NCBI GenBank assembly: GCA_025930955.1 | Contig: JAICNY010000004.1 | Coordinates: 1 to 38,392, forward strand | DNA: 38,392 nt | From: Thermoleophilia bacterium | Lineage (GTDB): Bacteria > Actinomycetota > Thermoleophilia > Gaiellales > Gaiellaceae | Direction of reading: 5' to 3' | Shown here: positions 1 through 8,188 of the stretch, one piece after another | How the letters are laid out: the number at the start of each line of letters is the position of its first letter | Position numbering within the stretch: the first letter of the stretch is position 1 | The notes under the pieces: generated by a model | The model's database searches: none | Told to the model about the DNA's origin: nothing | Seen by the model: only the letters and a program-made list of their open reading frames with translations | Translations under genes and position numbers: made by a program

Positions 1-28
1 TATCCCGCCCGGGACTAGGATCGAGGCC

Positions 29-265
29 ATGGGCAAGGGCTACGCGGAAGGGCCGGCGGCCGAGGAGCGCTTCGCGGCGCTCGAGCGCGGCGACGCGCTG
101 GAACGCTCGACCCCGGTCGTGGAGCGCCGCGCCGTCTACGGCGCGACGGCCGACGACCCGGAGAAGCACTTCCTCGGCTGGGCCGACGAGGTCGACGCGG
201 ACGCGCTCTTCCAGTCCGGCGAGGCGTGGGGCATCTCGATCGTCCGCCGCCGCCCCGGCGACTGA
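29..265 (+). CDS. small hypothetical protein (78 aa)
   Basis: ATG ORF with coherent composition (MGKGYAEGPAAEERFAALERGDALERSTPVVERRAVYGATADDPEKHFLGW...); no family recognised. Confidence 0.5.
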   Translation: MGKGYAEGPAAEERFAALERGDALERSTPVVERRAVYGATADDPEKHFLGWADEVDADALFQSGEAWGISIVRRRPGD

Positions 266-285
266 CCCGACGGACGTCCCCCGAT

Positions 286-327
286 CGAGGGAGCAGGGGT
301 ACCCCGTTCGGGGGAGCAAGTCCCTCG
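286..327. terminator. candidate bidirectional terminator between convergent genes
   Basis: cgaggga (286-292) / tccctcg (321-327) arms enclosing ggggtacccc palindrome (296-305); lies between convergent stops at 265 and 338; no clear T-tract. Confidence 0.3.
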
Positions 328-337
328 AACGAGTGAC

Positions 338-1400
338 TCAGGGCTCGCCGTCGCGGGAACCGACGCCGGTGGCGACCTCGCGCACGCGCGCGGCCCCACC
401 CGTCTCGCGTGAGAGCGGCGGCGTGTCCGCACCGGCCGAGTCCCGCAGCCCGCCGAGCAGGTCGAGGAGCGCGTCGCCGGCGTCCCACCGCGGTTCCCAC
501 CCCAGCCCCTCACGTGCCCGCGACACGTCCATGACGGGCACGCCGAGCGCCAGGTCGAGCCAGCCGGGCGGGGTCGGCTGCAGGTGCGCGCGCCAGCTCA
601 GCGCAGTGAGGCCGCGGGCGAGGCGCGCCGGCACCGGCACCGGCCGCGCGCCGAGCACCCGGCCGAGCACCTGCGGATCCAGGACCGGCTCGGCGGCGAC
701 GTTGAACGCTCCCCGCGCGTCCTCGCGCACGACGGCGAGCCGATAGGCCGCGCCCGCGTCGTCCGAATGGAGCGCCTGGAAGCGCAGCCGCGGCAGGTCG
801 GGAACGAAGGGGATGAGCCCCGGCCGGACGAGCGGGTTCACGAGGAACGGCCCGGCGAAAAGTCGCCGGATCCCGCTCGCCGCCTCCCGCTTGAAGATGA
901 GCCCCGGGCGCATCCGGACGACGCGCGTCTCCGGCCGCTCGCGCTCGAAGCGGTCGAGCAGCCGCTCCACCTCCGCCTTGTGGCGCGAGTAGAAGCTCGA
1001 CTGGATGCCGCCCGTCGCCCAGCGCTCGTCGACCGGACGGTCCTTCGGCCCGACCGAGTACGCGCCGACCGACGACGCGTAGACGAGCGACGGGACGCCC
1101 GCCTCGGCGACCGCCCGGAACACGCGCTCGGACCCGAGCACGTTGACCCGCCGCAGGGCCTCGAGGTCGTGCGACGGCTGGATCGCCCAGGCGAGGTGCA
1201 CGACCGCGTCGGCGCCGCGGAAGAGCGGCACGAGGTCGTCCCCGGCGACGTCCGCCGCCGCCCACTCGGTCTTCGGGACGTCGAGCTCGGGCAGGCGCCG
1301 AGCGACGCCGAGCACCGAGTCCACGGCCGGCTCGCGGGCGAGCTCGGGAAGCAGGCTCGTGCCCGTGTTCCCGGACGCACCGATGACGACGACGCGCATG
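338..1400 (-). CDS. NAD-dependent epimerase/dehydratase (extended SDR)
   Basis: MRVVVIGASGNTGTSLLPELA... Rossmann motif; start chosen at ATG 1400 rather than the longer ORF. Confidence 0.85.
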
Positions 1401-1553
1401 TCCCGCCAGTACCCGCCGGGGTCGCCGCGAACCCGGACGCGAAACGGGCAGCGGACTCCCCGTCTCGCCGCCCGTCTCGCTTGCCCCCCAGGAGGTGATG
1501 CCCCCCGTTCGTCGGCGCGATGCTCCCCGCCGCCGCGCCGCCTCAAACGCGCC

Positions 1554-1853
1554 TCAGTCGTCGTCGTCCCCGCCGCGGCCGCGACCCCGCCCGCGGCCGC
1601 GCGAGTCGTCGTCGTCTTCCTCGGTCGTCGTGCCCTCCGTCGTCGTGCCGTCGGTGGTCGTTCCGTTCGTCGTCGCCCCGGAGGTCGTCGCCGGCCCGGT
1701 CCGCCCGCCCGTATCGGTGATGAGCGCCCGAGGGCTCAGCTTCCCGACCGGGTCGTCGCGGTTCTGCGCGTAGCCGACGAGGAGGAAGTTGACCGCGAGC
1801 GTCGCGATCACGGCGGCCGCCGCGACGAGCGCGAACGGGATGATGCGTGCCAT
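1554..1853 (-). CDS. 99-aa single-TM protein with Thr-rich repeats and an acidic/RG-repeat C-terminus; contains SGAT
   Basis: MARIIPFALVAAAAVIATLAVNFLLVGYAQNRDDPVGKLSPRALITDTGGRTGPATTSGATTNGTTTDGTTTEGTTTEEDDDDSRGRGRGRGRGGDDDD; starts 12 nt after the reductase stop. Confidence 0.7.
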   Translation of the reverse strand: MARIIPFALVAAAAVIATLAVNFLLVGYAQNRDDPVGKLSPRALITDTGGRTGPATTSGATTNGTTTDGTTTEGTTTEEDDDDSRGRGRGRGRGGDDDD

Positions 1854-1864
1854 CCGCCCCAAGG

Positions 1865-3010
1865 TTACGCCGCCTCCCTCCGGGCCGCCCCCGCCAGCTC
1901 GCGCCGGAGGAGACCGACCTCGCGCGGCCGGTTCGCGAGCAGCCCGGCGAGCGGACGGCCCTCTCGGTCGAGGTAGCGCGCTGCGAAGGACGACTCGTCG
2001 CCTTCGAGCTCGACGGCCGCCCACTCGTGCGCGTGACCGACGTGCTGGAGCCGCAGCCCGAACTGATCCGACCAAAAGTACGGGAGGTCGTCGTACGGCC
2101 GCTCGCGGCCGAGGATCGCGTGCGCGACCGCCGCCGCCTGGCCCGCCGCGGACGTCCAGTGCTCGACGCGGAGACGCGCGGCGAGCGACGGCCGCCAGGC
2201 AGCGGCGACGTCCCCGCAGGCGTAGACGCCGGGAAGCGCGGTGCGGCCGCACGCGTCCGTCTCGATCCCGTCGCGCGGGTCGCCGTGAAGGTCGACCTCG
2301 GGCGCGACGCCCACGGCGACGAGCGCCGCGTCGCAGGGAAGCTCCGAGCCGTCCGCGAGCTCGAGCGCCCGCACCCGGCCGTCCGCGCCCGCGACGAAGC
2401 CCGCGAGGCCCGTGCCGAGCCGGAGGTCGACGCCGTACGCGCGGTAGCGGGCGGCGAGTACCTCCCCCACCTCCCGCCCGAGCACGCGCTCGAGCGGGAC
2501 CTCGGCGACGTCGACGACGCTCACCTCGCACCCGAGCGAGCGCGCCGTCGACGCGACCTCGACGCCGACGAAGCCCGCGCCCACGATCGCGAGGCGGCAG
2601 CCCGGGCGAAGCTCCTCCCGGAGCGCCGCCGCGTCCGCGAGCGTGCGCAGGACGTGGACGCCGTCCGGCGTCGGAAGCGGGATGCGCCGCGCCCGCGCTC
2701 CGGTCGCCAGCACGAGCGCGTCCCACGCGAGCGCCGGGCCGGCCGTCCGCCCCTGAACGTCCACGGCCTCGACGCGCTCCCCGAGCCGCAGCTCGATCCC
2801 GCGCTCGGCCCAGAACCCGGGCGCGCGCAGCTCGGCGCTCGTGCGGGTGCCCGCGAGGAGCTCCTTCGAGAGCGCCGGCCGCTCGTACGGCGCGTGCGGC
2901 TCCTCGCCGACCACGACCACGCGTCCGTCGTAGCCCTCGGCGCGAAGCGTCTCGGCGCAGCGAGAGCCGGCGAGGCCCGCGCCGACGATGAGGACGCTGC
3001 GCGCGGTCAC
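1865..3010 (-). CDS. FAD-dependent ferredoxin reductase-type NAD(P)H oxidoreductase
   Basis: (V)TARSVLIVGAGLAGSRCAETLRAEGYDG...; two Rossmann motifs, YACGDVAA; GTG start overlaps the ferredoxin stop region. Confidence 0.85.
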   Translation of the reverse strand: MTARSVLIVGAGLAGSRCAETLRAEGYDGRVVVVGEEPHAPYERPALSKELLAGTRTSAELRAPGFWAERGIELRLGERVEAVDVQGRTAGPALAWDALVLATGARARRIPLPTPDGVHVLRTLADAAALREELRPGCRLAIVGAGFVGVEVASTARSLGCEVSVVDVAEVPLERVLGREVGEVLAARYRAYGVDLRLGTGLAGFVAGADGRVRALELADGSELPCDAALVAVGVAPEVDLHGDPRDGIETDACGRTALPGVYACGDVAAAWRPSLAARLRVEHWTSAAGQAAAVAHAILGRERPYDDLPYFWSDQFGLRLQHVGHAHEWAAVELEGDESSFAARYLDREGRPLAGLLANRPREVGLLRRELAGAARREAA

Positions 3011-3216
3011 GCCGCCTGCTCCCCGGCCTCGTCGAACACGGCGATCGCCCCCATCGGGCACTGGGCCGCCGCGTCGAGCACGGCCGGGTCGTCGGACTCG
3101 CCCACGCGGGCGAGGGCGATCCCGTCCGGCCCGACCTCGAACTGGTCGGGGGCGAGCTCGGCGCAGGTGCCGAAGCCGCTGCAGAGCGAGCCGTCGATCA
3201 CGATGCGGTACGTCAT
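3007..3216 (-). CDS. ferredoxin (69 aa, 3Fe-4S/4Fe-4S type)
   Basis: MTYRIVIDGSLCSGFGTCAELAPDQFEV...AAQCPMGAI; C-x5-C...CP pattern of single-cluster actinobacterial ferredoxins. Confidence 0.85.
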   Translation of the reverse strand: MTYRIVIDGSLCSGFGTCAELAPDQFEVGPDGIALARVGESDDPAVLDAAAQCPMGAIAVFDEAGEQAA

Positions 3217-3812
3217 GCGGGTTCCTCCTTCGGTTGCGGTGCCGGTGCGGATGCGGCCGCCGGGCGGGGCCGCGGCTGCGGCCTGGCCGGCGGGACGAGC
3301 AGCCGCCACGCGAGGGCGGCGGCGACGGCGCCGATCGCGCCGAGGTAGAGCCCGAGGCCCCAGGGCGCTGCCGTGTCCGAGCCCGCGAAGAGCCCGTGCC
3401 CGGCCGCGAGCGCGAAGAGCCCGAACGTCGTCGAGTGGAGCCGGCGCCAGTTCTTCTGGCCGATCCGCCGGCGCAGCGAGAACGACGCGTAGACGAGCAC
3501 CATGAGCTCGAACGCGAGCACGCCTAGGCCGGTCGCGACCGGCCGGTACGGCGAGAGCCCGGGGACGAGCACCGCGCCGAGCCCGATGTTCGCCGCGTCG
3601 TCCACGAGCAGCGTCCCGATGTGGAGCAGAACGGCCGAGAGCGAGAGGAGCGCGAGCGTCCGGTGCAGGTCGGTCGCGGTCGCCGGCTTCAGGCGCGTCC
3701 CGAACGGCCGCGACTTCACGACGAGCCCGGCGAGCACGGACACGGTCAGGAGGACGAAGGCGGCGAGCCCGGTCGCGCGCGCGAGGATCCAGAAGGTCGG
3801 GTCGCTCTTCAC
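3213..3812 (-). CDS. ferric reductase-like transmembrane protein
   Basis: Multiple TM segments with His pairs (DLHRTLALLSLSAVLLHIG; WRRLHSTTFGLFALAAGHGL). Confidence 0.75.
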   Translation of the reverse strand: MKSDPTFWILARATGLAAFVLLTVSVLAGLVVKSRPFGTRLKPATATDLHRTLALLSLSAVLLHIGTLLVDDAANIGLGAVLVPGLSPYRPVATGLGVLAFELMVLVYASFSLRRRIGQKNWRRLHSTTFGLFALAAGHGLFAGSDTAAPWGLGLYLGAIGAVAAALAWRLLVPPARPQPRPRPAAASAPAPQPKEEPA

Positions 3813-4672
3813 GCGAGCCCTCCCGCGTACCGGACGCGTCCGTCCACCGTCACGAGGAGCGCCGGAAGCCCGAGCGCATCGGCCTTCGCGGCGGCGGCCT
3901 GCTCGCCTGCGAGGAAGAGCGTTTTCGCCGCGACCTCGGCTTCGACCGCCGTCGGCGCGGCGACCGTGACCGTCACGAGGTCGGAGTCGGCCGGGCGGCC
4001 CGTGCGCGGATCGATCAGGTGGTGACGCTCCTCGCCTCCCGCGCGCCAGCGGCGGCGATCGGCGCCGGACGTGGCGAGCGCTCCATCGGCGACGCCGAGC
4101 GTGATCCCGCCGAGCGGCGTGTCGAGCCCGACCGGCCAGACTCCGCCCTCAGGGACGCCCGCGACGGCGAGGTCGCCGCCCGCGTTCACGAGGGACGGCC
4201 CCGTCCCGGCGAGCCGCGCGACGGCGCGGTCGACCGCGTAGCCCTTCCCGATCCCGCCGAGGTCGAGCCGGACGCCCGGGTCGAGCTCGATGCGGCGGCC
4301 TCGCACCCGGACGGCGCCGCCCGCCGGAGAGGAGAGCGAGCCGGCGCCGTCCGGGCGGAGCTCGTCGAACGAGCGGTCGTACCCGGCCGCGACGAGCGCG
4401 TCGTGCACGGTCGGGTCGAACCGCCCGCCCGTCCGCTTCCGCGCATCGAGCGCGAGCCGGACGACTGCGAGGAGGTCGTCCCCCGCCTCGAGCGCGCCCG
4501 CCTCGTTCAGGCGCGAGAGCTCGGAGTCCGGCCGGAAGCGGGAGAGGAGCCGCTCCAGCCGCCGGATCTCGCCCTCGGCGGTCGCGAGCGCGAGCACCGC
4601 ATCGGGGCCGGGCTCGACGTCGAGCAGGACCTCGCAGTCCGTGCCCAGCGCGTGGAAGGCGTGGCGTTCCAT
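3809..4672 (-). CDS. apbE: FAD:protein FMN transferase (ApbE family)
   Basis: MERHAFHALGTDCEVLL..., GGIGKGYAVDRAV, NAGGDLAVAG, HHLIDPRTGRPAD. Confidence 0.88.
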   Translation of the reverse strand: MERHAFHALGTDCEVLLDVEPGPDAVLALATAEGEIRRLERLLSRFRPDSELSRLNEAGALEAGDDLLAVVRLALDARKRTGGRFDPTVHDALVAAGYDRSFDELRPDGAGSLSSPAGGAVRVRGRRIELDPGVRLDLGGIGKGYAVDRAVARLAGTGPSLVNAGGDLAVAGVPEGGVWPVGLDTPLGGITLGVADGALATSGADRRRWRAGGEERHHLIDPRTGRPADSDLVTVTVAAPTAVEAEVAAKTLFLAGEQAAAAKADALGLPALLVTVDGRVRYAGGLA

Positions 4673-5022
4673 CACGAGCTCCGCGTCTGCGTCACCGGCG
4701 CGGCCGGGACGGTCGAGACGGACGGGGCCGCGACGGCCGGCGCCGCGACCGGGGTGGGGCTCACCGGGGCGGCGACGCTCAGCGCCTGCCGGCGGGCCAG
4801 CTCCACGCGGTAGGCCTCGAAGCGCCGGTCGAGCCGCCGCTGGACGCGGACCTGCCGCTTCCGGAGCTTCTCGGCGCGCCGGTCGAGCTGCGCGACGCGC
4901 GGGTCGGGCGTCGCGGCCTCGGCCTCGTGCCCCCACGGCTGGGCAGCGACCGCCGCCCACGAGACGAAGAAGACGACGAGCGCGAGTGCCGTCGCGTAGA
5001 GCCGGGCGACGTGATCAGTCAT
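4672..5022 (-). CDS. small exported or membrane-anchored protein with charged coiled-coil-like segment
   Basis: MTDHVARLYATALALVVFFVSWAAVAAQPWGHEAEAATPDPRVAQLDRRAEKLRKRQVRVQRRLDRRFEAYRVEL...; overlaps neighbours by a few nt. Confidence 0.65.
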   Translation of the reverse strand: MTDHVARLYATALALVVFFVSWAAVAAQPWGHEAEAATPDPRVAQLDRRAEKLRKRQVRVQRRLDRRFEAYRVELARRQALSVAAPVSPTPVAAPAVAAPSVSTVPAAPVTQTRSS

Positions 5023-5437
5023 CGTCCTCGTCGTCGTCCTCGTGGTCGTCGTCGTCCCGGTCGTCGTCGTCGTCGTGGCGGTCGTCGTCGTCCCAGTCGT
5101 CGTGGTCGTCGTCCCAGTCGTCGTCGTGCGCGACCGGCACCGCCGGAGCCGGCTGCGCCGCGACGAAGGCGGTGCCGCCGGCCGCCGGGGCGGCGACCGC
5201 GGCGACCGACCCGCCCGCCGAGAGCGGCGGCAGGGCCGGCGGCTTGCGCTTCGCCGCGCGGGCGAGCTTCTTCTCGGCCTTGTCGAGCTTCGCCTGGCGC
5301 TCCGCGATCTCCGCCGCCGAGGACGACGGGCCAGCGGCCTGAGCGCCGACGGAGGTCGTCTGCAGCGCCGCGAACGTCCCGGCGACGGCGGCGACGCCGA
5401 GCGCGAGGGCGATGATGAGTGCGTGAGCCTTGTGCAT
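5015..5437 (-). CDS. secreted protein with Asp-rich C-terminal tail
   Basis: MHKAHALIIALALGVAAVAGTFAALQTTSVGAQA signal-like N-terminus; tail DDDWDDDHDDWDDDDRHDDDDDRDDDDHEDDDEDDD; AAGGAGG SD upstream of ATG. Confidence 0.75.
   Translation of the reverse strand: MHKAHALIIALALGVAAVAGTFAALQTTSVGAQAAGPSSSAAEIAERQAKLDKAEKKLARAAKRKPPALPPLSAGGSVAAVAAPAAGGTAFVAAQPAPAVPVAHDDDWDDDHDDWDDDDRHDDDDDRDDDDHEDDDEDDD
5020..5140. repeat. GTC/GAC-rich low-complexity tract encoding the Asp-rich tail
   Basis: tandem cgtcgtcgtc...gtggtcgtcgtc runs. Confidence 0.8.
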
Positions 5438-5452
5438 GGAGCCTCCTTGACG

Positions 5453-5466
5453 GGTGCGATCGCACC
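5453..5466. promoter_or_regulatory. 14-bp perfect palindrome ggtgcgatcgcacc upstream of the Asp-rich gene
   Basis: self-complementary; 15 nt upstream of the ATG at 5437. Confidence 0.4.
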
Positions 5467-5508
5467 GTAGGAAGGCCCCCGCAAGATCCGGGCTCGGCGA
5501 AGGCGCAC

Positions 5509-5536
5509 GTTCGGTTCAGCCGAGGTAAAGGTTCGG
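5509..5536. promoter_or_regulatory. GTTCGG direct repeats at 22-bp spacing (candidate response-regulator site)
   Basis: gttcgg at 5509-5514 and 5531-5536 in the divergent intergenic region. Confidence 0.35.
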
Positions 5537-5579
5537 AAGGCGGCGGGCGCGCGGCCTGCCCGCATGCCACCATGCGCCC

Positions 5580-6248
5580 GTGAAGATCCTGATCGTCGAG
5601 GACGAGGACGCGATCGCCGTCCCGCTCGCCGAGGGCCTCTCCCGCGAGGGGTTCGAGGTGACGCGCGTGGCGAACGGCACGGACGCGCTGGCCTGCCCGG
5701 AGCCGGATCTCGTGCTCCTCGACCTGCGCCTACCGGACATGGACGGCCTGGACGTCTGCCGCGAGCTGCGCGCCCGCTCGCAGGTGCCGATCATCGTCGT
5801 GACCGCGAAGGGCGAGGAGGTCGACCGCGTCGTCGGGCTCGAGGTCGGGGCGGACGACTACGTCGTGAAGCCGTTCGGCCTCCGCGAGCTCGTCGCGCGG
5901 ATCCGGGCGGTCTCGCGCCGCACCGGCGCACGGGCCGAGGGCGGCGCCGACGAGGACGGCCCGCTGGCGGTCGGCCCGCTCGAGATCGACCTGCGCGCGC
6001 ACCGGGTGACGCTCGAGGGCGACGAGGTCGCGCTGACGGCGAAGGAGTTCGACCTCCTCACGCTTCTCGCGCGCGAGGCGGGCGCGGTCGTGAGCCGCGA
6101 GCGGATCCTCGCCGAGGTCTGGAACACGACTTGGTACGGATCGGCGAAGACGATCGACGTCCACGTCGCGTCGCTTCGCCGCAAGCTCGGCGACCCGAGC
6201 TGGATCGAGACCGTGCGCGGCGTCGGCCTCCGCCTGCGCGACGCGTGA
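5580..6248 (+). CDS. OmpR/PhoB-family response regulator
   Basis: MKILIVEDEDAI...LVLLDLRLPDMDG...VVTAKGEE...GADDYVVKPF plus winged-helix C-terminus; GTG start. Confidence 0.92.
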   Translation: MKILIVEDEDAIAVPLAEGLSREGFEVTRVANGTDALACPEPDLVLLDLRLPDMDGLDVCRELRARSQVPIIVVTAKGEEVDRVVGLEVGADDYVVKPFGLRELVARIRAVSRRTGARAEGGADEDGPLAVGPLEIDLRAHRVTLEGDEVALTAKEFDLLTLLAREAGAVVSRERILAEVWNTTWYGSAKTIDVHVASLRRKLGDPSWIETVRGVGLRLRDA

Positions 6249-7621
6249 CGAACCGGCTGCTCCTCGGCTTCCTCGCCGTCACCGTGGTCGTCCTCGCGGT
6301 GCTCGAGATCCCGCTCGGGATCACGTACGCGCGCAACGAGCGGCAGGATCTGACCCTCAAGGTGGAGCGCGACGCGGTCACGCTCGCGACGCTCGCCGCG
6401 GACGTACTCGAGCCGGACGGGGAGACGCGGCTTCGCGCCCTCGAGCGGCTCGCGGACGGCTACGCGGCGGAGACCGGCGGGCGGGTGGTCGTCGTGAACG
6501 CGCGTGGCCGGGCGGTCGTCGACACGTCGCCCGAGTTCGGCGAGGGCCGCGACTTCTCCACCCGGCCGGAGATGGCGCTCGCCCTCGGCGGGGAGGTCGC
6601 CACCGGCGTCCGCGACTCGGAGACGCTCGGGCAGACGCTGCTCTACGTGGCCGTGCCGGCCGTGTCGGGCGGCACGGTCCTCGGCGCCGTGCGGATCACG
6701 TACCCGACCTCGGCCGTCGACGAGCGGGTGCGCCGCTACTGGCTCATCCTTCTCGCGATCGCCGGGGTGGTCGTCGCCGCGGCCGCGGTCGCCGGACTGC
6801 TCCTGGCCCGCTGGATCACGAGCCCGCTCCGGACGGTCGAGCGCGTCGCCGCCGCGGTCGGCCGGGGCGAGCTCGACGCCCGCGCGCCGGCCGCCGGGCC
6901 GCCCGAGGTGCGCGACCTCGCCCGCGTCTTCAACGAGACGGCGGCGAAGCTCCAGACCCTCCTCCACTCGCAGGAGCAGTTCGTCGCGGACGCGTCGCAC
7001 CAGCTCCGGACGCCGCTGACGGCGCTGCGCCTCCGGCTCGAGAATCTCGAGGCGGACACCGGGCCCGCGACGCGGGAGTCCCTCGCCGGCGCGCTCGCCG
7101 AGGTGGAACGGCTCTCGGCGCTCGTCGAGGGCCTCCTCGCGCTCGCCCGCTCGGACGCGAGCGACGCGCGCGCCGAGCCGATCGACCTCGCGGAGATCGC
7201 CGCCACGCGAGCGGACGCGTGGTCGGCGCTCGCGGACGAGCGCGGCGTCCGGCTCGAGACCGCCTCGGCCGGCGAGACGGTCGCCCGCGCGGCGCCCGAC
7301 CGAGTCGAGCAGGTGCTCGACAACCTCCTCTCGAACGCGCTCGAGGTGAGCCCGCCGGGCTCGACGATCCGGCTCGCCGCGGCGCGCGACGGGAGCCGCG
7401 TCGAGCTCCACGTCGTCGACGAGGGGCCGGGCCTCACGCCCGAGCAGCGCGAGCGCGCGTTCGACCGCTTCTGGCGGGGCGGGTCGAGCGAGGGCGGGTC
7501 CGGGCTCGGCCTCGCGATCGTCGCGCGCCTCGTCGCGGCGGACGGCGGTGACGTCGAGCTCCGGGCCGCCGTCCCGCGCGGGATCGACGCGGTCGTGCGC
7601 CTCCCCGCCGCGCATGCGTGA
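6245..7621 (+). CDS. sensor histidine kinase (HAMP, HisKA, HATPase_c)
   Basis: Two TM segments; FVADASHQLRTPLTALRLRLE; DNLLSNAL; DEGPGLTPEQRERAFDRFWRG; GSGLGLAIV; GTG start overlapping the RR stop. Confidence 0.9.
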   Translation: MTNRLLLGFLAVTVVVLAVLEIPLGITYARNERQDLTLKVERDAVTLATLAADVLEPDGETRLRALERLADGYAAETGGRVVVVNARGRAVVDTSPEFGEGRDFSTRPEMALALGGEVATGVRDSETLGQTLLYVAVPAVSGGTVLGAVRITYPTSAVDERVRRYWLILLAIAGVVVAAAAVAGLLLARWITSPLRTVERVAAAVGRGELDARAPAAGPPEVRDLARVFNETAAKLQTLLHSQEQFVADASHQLRTPLTALRLRLENLEADTGPATRESLAGALAEVERLSALVEGLLALARSDASDARAEPIDLAEIAATRADAWSALADERGVRLETASAGETVARAAPDRVEQVLDNLLSNALEVSPPGSTIRLAAARDGSRVELHVVDEGPGLTPEQRERAFDRFWRGGSSEGGSGLGLAIVARLVAADGGDVELRAAVPRGIDAVVRLPAAHA

Positions 7622-7675
7622 GCACGCGCGGCGGCGGGTACTCGCCGCTTCGGCCACGAAAGGAAGGAGACCTGC

Positions 7676-8182
7676 ATGTCCGAGATCACAAGCCCGCGCG
7701 ACCTGTTCCTGCACGAGCTCGGGGACATCCTCTACGTCGAGCAGAAGCTCGCCGAGGAGGTACTCCCGACCCTCATGGAGGAGGTCACGGACGACGAGCT
7801 CCGCAAGGGTTTCGAGAAGCACCTGCGCGAGACCGAGAAGCACGTCGAGAACCTCGAGAAGGCGTTCCAGAAGCTCGGCGAGCCGGCCGAGGCGGAGGAG
7901 TGCATCGGCTTCGAGGGCCTGAAGAGCGAGCACGACCAGCTCGTCCAGGAGTCCTCGCCGGATCTCATCGACCTCGTGGACGCCGGAGCGGCCGCGCGCA
8001 CCGAGCACTACGAGATCGCCGCGTACGAGAGCCTCATCGCCATGGCGCGCGGCCTCGGCGAGCGCGACGTGATCGAGCTCTTCGAAAAGAACCTGAAGGA
8101 CGAGAAGGAGACGCTCCGCGAGGTCGAATCCGTCGCGAAGCGGCTCGCCAAGGAGCACGCGAAGGCCGGGCAGACCGCCTAA
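7676..8182 (+). CDS. YciE/YciF-type ferritin-like protein (DUF892)
   Basis: ITSPRDLFLHELGDILYVEQKLAEEVLPTLMEEV...RTEHYEIAAYESLIAMA; preceded by aaaggaagga SD. Confidence 0.85.
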   Translation: MSEITSPRDLFLHELGDILYVEQKLAEEVLPTLMEEVTDDELRKGFEKHLRETEKHVENLEKAFQKLGEPAEAEECIGFEGLKSEHDQLVQESSPDLIDLVDAGAAARTEHYEIAAYESLIAMARGLGERDVIELFEKNLKDEKETLREVESVAKRLAKEHAKAGQTA

Positions 8183-8188
8183 CCGGGA

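Noticed and set aside
1495-1773. 92-aa plus-strand ORF with aggaggtg next to ATG
   Set aside because: SD spacing is too short (about 2 nt) and the product is the low-complexity antisense of the Thr-rich protein.
5020-5140. GTC-rich repeat considered as CRISPR or mobile element
   Set aside because: Trinucleotide low-complexity coding for Asp; no spacer/repeat periodicity.
5858-8158. 766-aa minus-strand ORF
   Set aside because: Antisense to RR/HK/DUF892 genes with clear motifs.
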